Positions 28,453 through 38,068 of a stretch of DNA of 64,000 bases are shown one piece after another; the stretch's first letter is position 1, and the number at the start of each line of letters is the position of its first letter. This stretch comes from Aurantiochytrium sp. KH105. Lineage: Eukaryota > Sar > Bigyra > Thraustochytrida > Thraustochytriidae. The notes under the pieces were generated by a model. That model was not told the DNA's origin, ran no database searches, and saw nothing but the letters and a program-made list of their open reading frames with translations. The position numbers and the translations under genes were made by a program. The stretch spans positions 593,047 to 657,046 of the forward strand of contig BGKB01000002.1 in NCBI GenBank assembly GCA_003116975.1. The letters run 5' to 3'.

Positions 28453-29586
28453 TTATTTACTGTTAGACTTTTCTTTCCTTTTCTCTTCCTTTCTTTTCTT
28501 TGCCTGCACGAGAGCGGTAAATGCATCAACCGCATCTTGATCAATGAGTTCGAGCCGCGCGCGCATGACGAAAAGGTCATTTTCGTGAAAAATTTGGTGA
28601 AAGAGATCCGGCGTGCGGTGATAGTCCTTGGCTGTGGTGACAACCAAGGCCGATTTTCGGTGTGCAGCTGCGCGCACGGCTGTCAGTTCCTTAACATCGA
28701 ACGCGTGGTGATCCCCGAAGACGCACATTTCGATTTCAGGCGTTTTACCTCCACGCGCGAAAACGCGCTGCGCCATTCTCTCGACGCTTTCCGGACAGCC
28801 GACTCCAGTCAAACATATGATGCGCGAAGGCATCTCGCCCTGGTAGAGACTGACTGGCCGCATCTCGGATGCGAAGAAGCGCAAATCTGGCTGAATCTTT
28901 GCAAGCGCATCACGGAGCGCGACAAGGCCCTGCGCAGACACCGATGTTGCATGGTGAAGCACGACAGCATCGGCGCGCGCCAGTCCGCTTGCCCACGGTT
29001 CACGAAGTGCACCGTAAGGAAGTGTGTGGGCGTATGCACCCGCGCAGCCGCGTAGGGCATTGACCATGACCACATTGAGATCACGCTTGAGCTGAAAATG
29101 TTGCAAGCCGTCGTCGAGGATGATTGTCGAGACGTTGTCGCTCGATGTGGCTGACTCGCAAAGAGCCTCCTGTGCAAGTTGCGCGCGGTTCGAGCCAGCG
29201 ACAATTTTCGCCGCGGGAAGATTTGCCTTGAGCTCGAATTCCTCGTCCCGACCGTAGCCACGCATGAGAATCATGCAATCTGATCCAAACGACTTTGGCT
29301 CGTTGCCATTGGCAAGGGTCCTGCCAATGAATTCGACCATGGGGGTCTTTCCCGTGCCTCCAACAGAGACATTGCCCACACTGATCACGAGCGGCACGGG
29401 CAGACGCGAGGAAAATACGTCAGGAAGTAGTTGTGTGTACAAGAGCCTGTGTGCGCGGGCAGCTGCTCGCCACACGAGCGAAAGTCCGAAAAGAACGGGG
29501 CGAGCAAGCAGTGGCCACGCGTTGTGACCATGCACGCGACGTTCAAAGCAAAGTCTGAGGGATTGAAAATGCCGAGCACCGGGCAT
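28453..29586 (-). CDS. lpxK: Tetraacyldisaccharide 4'-kinase
   Basis: 377 aa. It begins with the hydrophobic W-x-LLARPVLFGLSLVWRAA segment typical of LpxK membrane association. Next comes LVISVGNVSVGGTGKTP, with the Walker A at residues 76-82. Later motifs are MRGYGRDEEF, VSTIILDDGLQHFQLKRDL (the conserved DDGLQH), and CLTGVGCPESV near 265. The end DYHRTPDLFHQIF and RARLELID also matches the family. LpxK phosphorylates the lipid A precursor in bacteria; nuclear homologues are known in plants, where they act in mitochondria or plastids. The ATG lies only 21 bp after the upstream gene's stop on the same strand, and its 3' end is 48 bp from that of LIG6. Confidence 0.93.
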   Translation of the reverse strand: MPGARHFQSLRLCFERRVHGHNAWPLLARPVLFGLSLVWRAAARAHRLLYTQLLPDVFSSRLPVPLVISVGNVSVGGTGKTPMVEFIGRTLANGNEPKSFGSDCMILMRGYGRDEEFELKANLPAAKIVAGSNRAQLAQEALCESATSSDNVSTIILDDGLQHFQLKRDLNVVMVNALRGCAGAYAHTLPYGALREPWASGLARADAVVLHHATSVSAQGLVALRDALAKIQPDLRFFASEMRPVSLYQGEMPSRIICLTGVGCPESVERMAQRVFARGGKTPEIEMCVFGDHHAFDVKELTAVRAAAHRKSALVVTTAKDYHRTPDLFHQIFHENDLFVMRARLELIDQDAVDAFTALVQAKKRKEEKRKEKSNSK

Positions 29587-29607
29587 TGAATCGAACGGAA
29601 AAGGTCT

Positions 29608-30501
29608 TTATCTGTACAAGACGTCAGAACGAAGGAGATACTTGACGCCGGCGCGTACGTTCGCTCCTTCGTGAACAAGACAGCGATCGCCGTGCCAATG
29701 CAACAGGGCGAGGCCTTGTGCAGGAGGCACACGCAGTGCTTCTTTGGTGCCCGTGTTTCCGCTGTAAAAGACGGTTTCGCCGCCGTCGAGCCCTTCGTCG
29801 TTGAGGTAAAAGAGAAGCGTAAACTCTGACCAGGCGTCTAGATCCTGCTCAAAGTTGGACTCGTCAATGTGTTTGCCAAAGCGTTGGCCCGTGGCGTATC
29901 TGTAGAGGCGGATATTGGGGCTGCAGCCGACGGCCTTGCGGCCGTCGATCTCGGCCGGGACGACACCACGAAGCCTTTGAAAGATGATGGCAGCAACTTC
30001 GGGGTCGTGAACGCTGATTCTGCCGTTGTCGCGGAAGGCGAAGCCGGCGCTGGACGCTTGCTTGGCCGAGGCAAAGCCACGCTTTTCTCCCCAGGCGATC
30101 CAGGCAGCGCACTCTTCGGGCGAAAGGCAGCGCGGCACGGCAAAGATAAGGTCGCGTAGGACGGCGAAGCGTTCGAGATCGAGCTTGACGTGCGAAAGAA
30201 AGGCTGCCGCGTTCTCGACAGAGACTTCGTGGTGGTTCTTGTCGTCACCAGTCACCTCTGCGCCGGTCGCGCTCGCTGCAGTGGCCGTGGAGTCAGGATC
30301 AAGAGGCGGCACAAGTGGTAGCGAGACACCTTTGGCCCGAAGATCGGGCGCCCTGCCGTCCAGCAAATCTCTCTTTGGGGCTCGTACGCGCTCGGTCGCA
30401 GCAGCCTCGGCGCGCCGCTTGCCCTTGCCCTTGGCTCCCTTTTGCTGCTGCTGCTGCTGCTGCTCTTGCTGCTGCTGCTGCTTCTTCTTCTTCTTCGCCA
30501 T
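29608..30501 (-). CDS. 2-oxoglutarate/Fe(II) oxygenase, prolyl 4-hydroxylase-like
   Basis: 297 aa. A Lys/Gln-rich N-terminus (polyK then polyQ) looks nuclear or nucleolar. The double-stranded beta-helix core follows. An upstream helix (CLSPEECAAWIAWGEKRGF) precedes NIRLYRYATGQRFGKHIDES with the iron ligands His211 and Asp213. Then come FTLLFYLND, GGETVFYSG, and LLHWHGDRCLVHEGANVRAGVKYLLRSDVLY with the third ligand His277 and 2-oxoglutarate-binding Lys287. This is the P4H-type arrangement; substrate unknown (protein prolyl or lysyl hydroxylation possible). No signal peptide, unlike collagen-type P4H. The downstream gene lpxK begins 21 bp after the stop. Confidence 0.88.
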   Translation of the reverse strand: MAKKKKKQQQQQEQQQQQQQKGAKGKGKRRAEAAATERVRAPKRDLLDGRAPDLRAKGVSLPLVPPLDPDSTATAASATGAEVTGDDKNHHEVSVENAAAFLSHVKLDLERFAVLRDLIFAVPRCLSPEECAAWIAWGEKRGFASAKQASSAGFAFRDNGRISVHDPEVAAIIFQRLRGVVPAEIDGRKAVGCSPNIRLYRYATGQRFGKHIDESNFEQDLDAWSEFTLLFYLNDEGLDGGETVFYSGNTGTKEALRVPPAQGLALLHWHGDRCLVHEGANVRAGVKYLLRSDVLYR

Positions 30502-30802
30502 GGTGTTGCTGCTCTACCAGGCTATTTCGTGTTCTGCTTGCGTGGCAAATCTCAATGTTCGTTCGTTCACCAAAGTTTTCATTTTTTCCAGGCAATGTGG
30601 CAAGCAATTTCGCGAGCATTTTCACGATTGTCTGTGAGTGAGGCTGCCACGCGAGAGAGAGATACTGTAGGCCTAGGAGCTGAGCCTGGACCAAGAACCA
30701 AAACGCGCTTAGCAAAACTGCAAAAGGCAGAAGTGTGGAGCGCAGCGTATCCATGAAAGAGGAGATTTTGAGAAGTGAAGAAAAATGCGTTAAATTGTCA
30801 AG

Positions 30803-31027
30803 TCACTCGGTCGCAAGCATATGCGGGGGCGGCTCGTCAGCCATGGGGATGTTGTACTGCGCGTAATACGCCTTCCAAGCCTTCCATTGCTCGAGCGTAT
30901 ACTTTTGCCCGTTTGCACCCATTGTTTGCGTCTGATCGCCGGTCGCGCTTGCAGACTGTTGCTGTTGCTGTTGCTGGGGTTCTTGCTGCGGCTGTGGCTG
31001 CTGAGAGTACTGCTGTGTTTGGTCTAA

Positions 31028-31079
<52 letters not shown>

Positions 31080-32821
31080 GTTTGATTTCCTGACGTCGAG
31101 GACAGAGCGACCTGCTGCGATTGAGATCCTTGGGTAACGGACTGCGAGGGTTGTGTCTGAGGCGTTTGCGTCTGACCTGTTTGCGTTGACTGCTGCGCTT
31201 GAGATGCAAGCGTCTGCTGCGGTTGCTGCCACGCCGCATACTGGCCATACGCCTGCGCAGGCGCAGCACCATAGTAAGCGCCATACGCTGCAGCACCGTA
31301 ACCACGATGAGCACCTGCCGCAGCATTCGCGTAATAGCCCGCCCCATATCCGGCAGCAGCATTTCCAATAACATACTCAATTTGCTGGCGCGCAGCAGCA
31401 CACTGCGCGGGAGACCCAAGTAAGACGACCTGACGCTGACCTGGGCCAACGGCGCCGGACTGCGTAAGAACCTTGACCCGTGCCCCGCTCTGCGACTCGA
31501 TCATTGACACAGTAGCGCCGCGTTTACCAATGACGAGCCCGGCCTGATCGTCGCTGACCGTCATTTCCTCGCGGTGTCCGTCGTTCGCAGGACTCGCGTT
31601 CGAGCCACCGGGGCCGAGACGTCCAGCCACCTCGTCTTCGCCTTCCTTCACGACAGCCTCAATCTCTGCTTTGGCAGCTCGATAGTCGTCTTCCGAGTCT
31701 GCATAGACTACAACCGTTCGAGATTGTGTGTTGTCAGCATCAGGAACGCGCGGAATTTCGATGCGAGTCCGCGTGCGATCTTGAATGCCCTTGACTGTGA
31801 GTCCGCGTCGTCCGATCACCTTGCCTGCGAACTCATTCGGCACAACGACTTCAAAGCGTGAGCGGCCACCATGGCCGCCATGACCACCGCCTCCAGGCCC
31901 AAAGGAAGGGCGCGTTCGGGACATCGTCTCCTCACGCTCGGCGATAAGGTCGCGGACAAGCACCTCGGCATGCTCCACAGCCTGCTTGGCGCCACGGAGG
32001 TTGACGGAGCGCATGGGCTCCGAAAAGTCCGGGGGATCCTCGATGGAGACATGGGCGCCACTTCGGTCCTTGATTTCTCTAATCTTCTCTCCGTTCTTGC
32101 CGATGATGGCCCCGACGAGCTCTCGTTTCACCTCGATCGTCCGCGTCTCCAGGTTCGGATCGCTATATCCGTGTTGCTGGTTGCGAACGGTAAGCGAGAG
32201 TTCTTGCTGTTGCACTTTGCTGCTGTCGACGAGCTTGGGATCTGAGAGAATGTTGCGTACGAGCTTTTCCGCACTGCGTACCTGCTCCTCGAGATCTCCA
32301 AGAATGAGGACGTGCAGGTCTTCGGGATCATCGAGCGAAGGGTCCTCCTTGTTTGCGCCTCTACCCTTGAGCGCAATCGTGCACCCGCTCTCGTCCTCGA
32401 CGCGTTTACGAGTGCTGTTGTTCTCGCCGTAGATGAGTTTACTAAAGTCGACTTCCTTGAAGCGGTTGATCGGGATGTAGACCTTTTTGCGCAGCTGCAC
32501 ACTCGTCGTTGGCCGGCCAGGAGCTGGTGGTCTCCCTCGCGCCACGTCTTGCGCCGACTGCGACGCAGACCTCGACGAAGGCGAGCGCGTCAGGCCCGAG
32601 CCTGCCTCTCCATCGCCGGCGCCCTTGCTGCTCAGCCGCTCCGCGATGCGCCGCGCGCGCTCTGCCGGCGAGAGCTTGCGCTCCGGGCCGGGCTCTTCTT
32701 CGACGTCTTCGCCGACGCCGACGCCGGCATGCTCGCCGCCGCTGCCGCCGTCCTCGCCGATGCCCGGCGGCGGCGCGTCCGAGAACCGCGACCGTTTCCG
32801 CTGCCCCGAGTCGGTCGACAT
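30803..32821 (-). CDS. Four-KH-domain RNA/ssDNA-binding protein with polyQ tail (FUBP/KSRP-like)
   Basis: 672 aa from the ATG at 32819-32821. The N-terminus has a basic KRSRF-type signal and an acidic stretch. The first KH-like domain resembles the SF1/BBP type (KKVYIPINRFKEVDF ... GRGANKE). Three canonical KH domains follow with G-x-x-G loops IGKNGEKI, IGRRGLTV and IGKRGATV. The C-terminus is Ala/Tyr/Gly-rich, then Gln-rich with an uninterrupted polyQ near residues 582-598 encoded by a pure CAG run. It closes with YTLEQWKAWKAYYAQYN, like the repeats in FUBP/KSRP activation tails. Likely a nuclear regulator of transcription or splicing. Confidence 0.88.
31031..31078 (+). repeat. (CTG)16 trinucleotide repeat (CAG on the coding strand)
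   Basis: Sixteen perfect units inside the KH-protein gene, read as CAG for Gln on the minus strand. Its purity suggests length polymorphism. Confidence 0.95.
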
Positions 32822-33481
32822 CGTCTGCACGCGCGCGCACCGGCCGAGCCGTACGCTTTCTGCGGCAGCGGCAGACGAGACGGCAGAGGTTTGATGTGAC
32901 TGCGGCCACGAGATCGATCGATCGATCGATCGACGAATGCACAACAAGGAGAGGCTGGCAATGCTGTTGGTAATCCTGACGCTAGCTAGGCCAAGCGACG
33001 GTGCTGATGTCTTGGGATGATGAACATGATGATGACATTACTTCTCCTGAAGCGACAAGAAGAAGAAGAAGAAGAAGACAATGACAGCAACAAGAGCAAC
33101 AATAACAGCAACAACGACGAAATGGTGTTCACAATGTGCTCGCTCACAGCGTCAGGACGGTCGTCAGAGACATCGTCCGGGGGGAGGCTATAAAAATATG
33201 TGAATTTAATGCTCGTGCAGATTGCCGAGTCATATTCTTTCGTCTCGTGCACTTCAGTGCGAGAGCGAGCATGTCAGAGAAGAAGTAGAAGAAGAACAAG
33301 AACAACGACGACAACAATAGCAAGAGACTCACAGCAAGAGCAAAGGATGCGTTTATGGTGCGAGCTAAATTGCATCGGCAATCTTTGTTACGGTCAAAAG
33401 GTACAAGAGCTAACCATTCCCAACTCCTCTATCACTCCATGCCACGACATGATGTCGTGAAAAGGAAAAACGGAGGGGAGC
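32822..33481. other. Spacer with GATC and GAA repeats
   Basis: Upstream region of the KH gene. It has a perfect GATC tetranucleotide run at 32912-32933, about 90 bp before the ATG, and GAA units around 33058-33078. No gene seen. Confidence 0.55.
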
Positions 33482-34186
33482 CTAAAACTCCAGAGATGCG
33501 GCATCAAGCGCAGAGCCCTGGGCAGCGGTGGAAGGGACCTGCTGCAGCGGCGGCGTAATATCAAAAGTCAGGCCCAGACGTGCCTCAAGCACTTTGAATT
33601 TGGCGCGAATGCGCAAGAACTTTGCGTGAACGTCATCGTCAAAGCCAGCACCAACAGGGTACTCTTGCAGAAGCTCCTGGAGCGTGGCGAGCACTTCTGC
33701 CACGCCAGGTTTATCAAGCTTGCCATGAACTCCAGCTAAAGCCGCACAGCGCGAATCTTGAGAAACATCTCCCTCCGCTCGCAGCGCGTCAGCAATCTCG
33801 CCTTGCGGGTTCGTCACGATCTCTTTGAGCGTCTCCACAACGCCAAAGTAAAACCCGAGCTCGAGCCCGAATTCTGCGCCTTTTTGCCTGCCAGTCACCT
33901 TCGCTTGCTCCTGCTCGCGCGCAGCGCCGATCTCTCGCCCCTCGGCAAGACCGAGCTTGAAGAGTTTATCTTCGAGGTTCAGAATCTCGTCCCAGTCGCC
34001 GAGTCCCTCGCCAGAGCTCTCGCCCGTTTCCCCCGAGTCTCTCTCCTGCCGCTCGTGGCCGCCGAGGCGCTCCTCCTCTGCCTCCTCGCCATCGCCCCCG
34101 AGGTCCCACACGTCGCCCGCCTCGTCGTCCATCTCGTCCTTCTCCGCGTCGTCGGCATGCTTGGTGGCGGCGCCGCCGGGGTCCAT
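33482..34186 (-). CDS. LTO1/YAE1-domain protein
   Basis: 234 aa from the ATG at 34184-34186. An acidic N-terminal third precedes the Yae1/Lto1 deca-GX3 type motif: LNLEDKLFKLGLAEGREIGA and, after a short basic linker, GAEFGLELGFYFGVVETL, with Gly every fourth position. This matches LTO1 (ORAOV1), which with YAE1 links the cytosolic iron-sulfur assembly machinery to the ABC protein RLI1/ABCE1. The C-terminal region is helical (EVLATLQELLQEYP). It is longer than typical LTO1 (about 140 aa). The frame is open upstream to 35068 but overlaps the divergent gene and carries no homology. Confidence 0.75.
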   Translation of the reverse strand: MDPGGAATKHADDAEKDEMDDEAGDVWDLGGDGEEAEEERLGGHERQERDSGETGESSGEGLGDWDEILNLEDKLFKLGLAEGREIGAAREQEQAKVTGRQKGAEFGLELGFYFGVVETLKEIVTNPQGEIADALRAEGDVSQDSRCAALAGVHGKLDKPGVAEVLATLQELLQEYPVGAGFDDDVHAKFLRIRAKFKVLEARLGLTFDITPPLQQVPSTAAQGSALDAASLEF

Positions 34187-34380
34187 CCCCTCGATCCCAC
34201 TCGCGCTCGCGCGTCCGCGAGGCGAGGCGAGGCGAGCGCCGGGCGCAGGGCGCGGGTCTTCCCGGCCTCCGCCCTCGCGCGCAGCCGCGGCGCGGCGGCC
34301 GCCGATGGGCGCGCGGATGGACGGATGGACGGTCGGGGTTTGGATGCTCGCGCGATGGACGATGGTTGATGGATGCATGC

Positions 34381-34421
34381 AAGTTTGAATCCTGCGCGGA
34401 TTCAAACCGGGGTTCAAACTT
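34381..34421. repeat. Nested inverted repeat in a divergent promoter
   Basis: AAGTTTGAATCC and GGATTCAAAC form a hairpin around TGCGC, and a second arm TTCAAACTT at the right end pairs with the same left arm. This gives two alternative stem-loops sharing one arm. It lies between the LTO1-like gene and the membrane protein at 34580. Confidence 0.75.
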
Positions 34422-34579
34422 GTGGCCATGGATGGCGGTGACGGGGTTCTCGCCCGCTCCTGGTGCCGGGAGGCGCAGCGGCGGCGGCGGCAGAGCGCGA
34501 ACGCGGGGAGATTGCGGGGGGCGCGCGGCGGCCGCGCGCGGGCGGAGGCGCGCGAGAGCGAGGGCACGTCGCCGGCGCG

Positions 34580-35476
34580 ATGATGCGGCGCTGGGCGGGC
34601 CTCAGATGGCTGACGCCCGCCAGGGCGATGCCGCATGGGCTCTCGGGGACCGCGACGCTGGCGCTGGGCGCGAGGCTCACGCTCGGCTCGCTGCGCGGGG
34701 TCGCAGACCCCGACGCGGACGCAGGCCTTGTCGGGGCCTACCTCGTCGCGGCGGCGGCCAACGCTGTGGCGGCCGTGATGATGGCCCACCTCGCGCCGCC
34801 CAACATGCGGACCGCATTCAGACTCGCGTCCGCGCTGCAAGTTGGCCTCGTGTGGTTCGCGGGCCGCTTCTTCATGGATCAAGGCGAACCCGCGCCGCCG
34901 CAACTTCGGGCTGTTGACCAGTTCATGACGTTGTTGCTCATCGGCCCTGTGCTCGGGTTCGCTTTCGTCGCAGGGCTCACGGTGGCGCCCGTGTACGGCA
35001 AGGCTACGGCAAGCGCAGTGGCCGTCGGCAGCGCCAGCATGCTCTTGCTTTGCGGATACCCGCTGCAACTCGCCTTCATGGATCCAAGCTGGTATGGGTG
35101 CGTGCTGGACAGGTACCCGGCGCAGCGAGCTGGCTTCGTTCAGTTTGTGTACATTCCCGCATCATTTTGCTTCGCGGCCGTCATGTTTGGCGCCACGCTT
35201 TTGAATCGCAAGATCATTTCAGGCATCTTCTTTGGCGTCTTCTTCATCGGATGTATTCTCGTTACGCTATTTGCGACAGTGCTCATGCAGGAAGTCTACA
35301 TTCCCGTGGTCAGTACGCAAAAGCTTGTTATTCTATGCCCGGAACCTGCTGCCGCAGAAGCTCCCAAGTCGCTTTTGCAGACTCTCTCTCGAGTTCTCGA
35401 CACGAGCCGTCTAGCACAGGTCGTGCTTGCGTCCTTGGGTGTGCAACAAGTGGGCCAGCCTCGAAGCGCCTTGTAA
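34580..35476 (+). CDS. Polytopic membrane protein of unknown function
   Basis: 298 aa from the ATG at 34580 (a second ATG follows). Seven hydrophobic segments can be counted between residues 15 and 245, including AYLVAAAANAVAAVMMAHL, FMTLLLIGPVLGFAFVAGLTVAP and IISGIFFGVFFIGCILVTLFATVLM. The N-terminus (MMRRWAGLRWLTPAR) is basic. Small residues (Ala, Gly, Ser) are frequent in the helices, as in carrier-type proteins. The C-terminal 50 residues are soluble and helical. No family motif was recognised. Confidence 0.65.
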   Translation: MMRRWAGLRWLTPARAMPHGLSGTATLALGARLTLGSLRGVADPDADAGLVGAYLVAAAANAVAAVMMAHLAPPNMRTAFRLASALQVGLVWFAGRFFMDQGEPAPPQLRAVDQFMTLLLIGPVLGFAFVAGLTVAPVYGKATASAVAVGSASMLLLCGYPLQLAFMDPSWYGCVLDRYPAQRAGFVQFVYIPASFCFAAVMFGATLLNRKIISGIFFGVFFIGCILVTLFATVLMQEVYIPVVSTQKLVILCPEPAAAEAPKSLLQTLSRVLDTSRLAQVVLASLGVQQVGQPRSAL

Positions 35477-35591
35477 TAAAAATGAAAAGAGTTAAAGAAT
35501 CGAATGCGCGCGCGCACGCGTACGCATATAGAACAGCGGCACGACGAAGCTCGCATAGACCCTGCCAAAGAAGCCTTTATCTAAAAATAGG

Positions 35592-36464
35592 CTATGAACC
35601 GTCGGCCTCGCGCAGTGAGCGCGCCAGACCAGGCGATATTGGCTTTCCTGTTTTCGTTTCAATCATGTCCCATTTCACAAGTTTCCACACATCTTGCACC
35701 GTGTCGCGAAAGGTATGCGCAGAGACTGTCACCTCTCGGCCTTTGGCCACACGTGTCTCGAAATGAAACTTGGCCGAGTTATCCTCAAAGGTGCCACGGA
35801 CGCGTCCAAGAGGCTTGAACTCGGGTGCACCCAATTTTTCTTTGAGATGGTCGAGGACCATGAGCACCGCCTTGTGCCGTTTAGGCTTGTACACGCGACT
35901 GAAATAGACACCGCCGCTGAGACCCACAACGGCACCGATGACCAGAGCGCTTCCGAGCTGCATAATGACTGACTTGGGGTCACGATCACGAACTGAACGA
36001 CTTTTCTCCAAGGCAGCAGCGTCCCGTTCTCGAAGCTCTGCTCGAAAGTCTTTTCGCCAGTCTTCGAACACCGTTTCCAAACCAAGCGCTTTTCCGGTGA
36101 CCACCGCGAGCACGAGAACGGAAGAGATGCGAAAGAATTTCCAGAGTTGCAGAGGCGGCAGCAAGTTGTCGTCTGGTTCAAGGGCCTTCGCTTGTGCCTT
36201 GGCTGCCTCTTCTTTGGCGCGAGCGCGCTCAGCGCTCGTGACTTGCTTACGTACCGCCACATTTGGTACAAAGCCTGTCCTCTCTGCAGCAGCGCCGTGT
36301 TGCTTGCCGCTTGCCTTGGCAGTACCGCTACTCGTGGTGCTGTTTGTGCTCGTCTTGGTGGTCCTGGCGAGCCCTCGAGTCCATCTCACACTCGTGCGTA
36401 GACTGACACCGCCAATACCCATGCCTACGCGCACGGGCGTCCTCAGCGCCGTCGCGCGGAACAT
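35592..36464 (-). CDS. Mitochondrial membrane protein with COA1/TIM21-like C-terminal domain
   Basis: 290 aa. The first 60 residues are Arg/Thr/Ser-rich with no acids (mitochondrial presequence). Helices lie near residues 106-125 (LWKFFRISSVLVLAVVTGKALG) and 167-188 (MQLGSALVIGAVVGLSGGVYF). The C-terminal domain (LKEKLGAPEFKPLGRVRGTF, KFHFETRVAKGREVTVSAHTF, VWKLVKWDMIETKTGKPI) has the beta-rich pattern of COA1/TIM21. It shares that pattern with the small protein at 14174. A role in respiratory-chain assembly or import is plausible. Its 3' end is 115 bp from the convergent neighbour. Confidence 0.55.
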   Translation of the reverse strand: MFRATALRTPVRVGMGIGGVSLRTSVRWTRGLARTTKTSTNSTTSSGTAKASGKQHGAAAERTGFVPNVAVRKQVTSAERARAKEEAAKAQAKALEPDDNLLPPLQLWKFFRISSVLVLAVVTGKALGLETVFEDWRKDFRAELRERDAAALEKSRSVRDRDPKSVIMQLGSALVIGAVVGLSGGVYFSRVYKPKRHKAVLMVLDHLKEKLGAPEFKPLGRVRGTFEDNSAKFHFETRVAKGREVTVSAHTFRDTVQDVWKLVKWDMIETKTGKPISPGLARSLREADGS

Positions 36465-37400
36465 CGTTGGTCCTTGCTCAGCTCCGCACGCGGTCCCTGG
36501 CCAGCGCCAGCACTCTGGCGTGAACCTGTCGTCTGGTTGTTTTTGTTTTGCTGCAGCAAATGCTCCAGTGCCGCATCACCTACGCTCCAGTGCATACATA
36601 CAACCAGTCTGCGGAGCATTTGTAGAGCAGGCTAGAAAGGTTAAACAAGCCGCACTTACGGCGAGTTGAGAATGAAGGGGAAGATCACGATGGGAGGAGG
36701 ACAGCATGGCTTCAAGTCGAGCGTAGGCGACTTCAGCCTTTTTAGCTTTTTTTTAGCCCTACCACCGTGACTTTGGCCTCTACACAGTACACTCGAGAGA
36801 GGTATGGAAAACTCATGAAAGCCAGCCGACAATCGCAATGTGAAATTCTCCCTTGCGGGCTTCAAATGAGGCTGTCTGCAGGTTTTCTTGCTCTTTGGCG
36901 CATCGCATACATGGTTGACAAAGAATATGTATTGACAGTGAGTGAGTGAGACAAAGGTGTAGTCTTTCTCGCTTCATACAGTCTCCAGTTGTATGCTGAC
37001 CAACATAATGCAACACGCGGAAAACAAATCTAAAATTCTCGCGACTCGCCCTCTCTTGAAAACACATGGGCATTACATCCTCGAATAAAGTGACGTTGTG
37101 TACGTCGCGCGGATTCATTCACCCGTAAACGTATTACTTATACGAGCGATATGCACGATCGCCAAAGATTACTCACTGTTGCTCCTTCTATGTATTCAAG
37201 GTGGCCAACCTTCGAGCTCGCGCATTGCACGTTGGCTGAACAGTAAATTGAAAAAGCACCTTGAGCCAAGAATAAAACGAAACATGGTAGTACACACCCC
37301 CGGGCCGCGATGCACGCACTCCATTTTGGCGCTTGGCAGTGGCTCGCTTTTCGTGTTGGTTTGCAAATCTCGGTTCGACTCATCGCAGACGCGGCTGCGG
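36465..37400. other. Intergenic spacer, no gene seen
   Basis: AT-richer than its flanks, with no recognisable RNA gene, repeat or conserved frame. An in-frame ATG at 37284 could extend the next gene by 39 residues. Confidence 0.45.
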
Positions 37401-37970
37401 ATGGACGGCGTGCAATGGCGGAGTGAGACAAGGCCCGCCGGGGCCAAAGACATCGTAGCGACACTCGAGGGCCAGCACAACGTCTCGCAGGCGTGGCAGG
37501 CGCGACGCGAAGCGCGGTCGCACGACTACGAGTCGAAAAGGAGCGATATGTACTGCAGGCTCTGCGCAGGCGGGCTTCGACTTGGCGAGAGCAAGTGCAG
37601 CCACGAAACGTGCCGCCACGCGCGCCCCAACGCCCAGGCCGAGGCTCGCGCACATTTTGTACAGAAAGCTCTGGCCCGGAGAGAAGAAAAGCTCGGCGAC
37701 TATGGCGCTGCAGCGCGAAAAAACGCGGCCGCGCGGAAGCGCGTTCTCGAGCAAAAGGAAATGTCCGCAGCAGACCGCGAGGCGCACCAGGCGGCCGTCG
37801 AAGCTGTCCTGGCCCAAGCCCGTCGAGCCCGCTTCGAAGAAGCCCGAGATATCCTTGCCACGCGAATAGAGAATGGGTTCTCGCCCAGTGTCGCCTACGG
37901 CCGCAGGCAATACTTTGCCCGCACCGGGCTCTCCCGCAAAACAGCTCGGCTTCCAGTCAAGAAAATCTAA
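37401..37970 (+). CDS. Small charged helical protein with Cys/His cluster, unknown
   Basis: 189 aa from the ATG at 37401; an in-frame ATG at 37284 is an alternative. A Cys-rich patch at residues about 51-71 (MYCRLCAGGLRLGESKCSHETCRH) could bind zinc. It is followed by a long Ala/Arg/Glu/Lys helix (residues 75-150) and a basic tail ending LPVKKI. No homology was recognised. Codon use and GC resemble neighbouring genes. Confidence 0.5.
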   Translation: MDGVQWRSETRPAGAKDIVATLEGQHNVSQAWQARREARSHDYESKRSDMYCRLCAGGLRLGESKCSHETCRHARPNAQAEARAHFVQKALARREEKLGDYGAAARKNAAARKRVLEQKEMSAADREAHQAAVEAVLAQARRARFEEARDILATRIENGFSPSVAYGRRQYFARTGLSRKTARLPVKKI

Positions 37971-38068
37971 GATTACGTTCATCATTTGTAGGTAGTATAA
38001 TCGAATGTCAAGCTTATCCAGGTCAAAAAGCCAGTCGATCGAGTTCTCAGGCTTTTGTATAATTTTGA

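Noticed and set aside
29551-29600. tRNA-like T-arm (GTTCGATTC) near the LpxK start
   Set aside because: No matching D or anticodon arms; the bases are the LpxK start and the end of the neighbouring gene.
34187-35068. Minus-strand extension of the LTO1-like frame
   Set aside because: Overlaps the divergent membrane-protein gene and is Arg/Pro low complexity.
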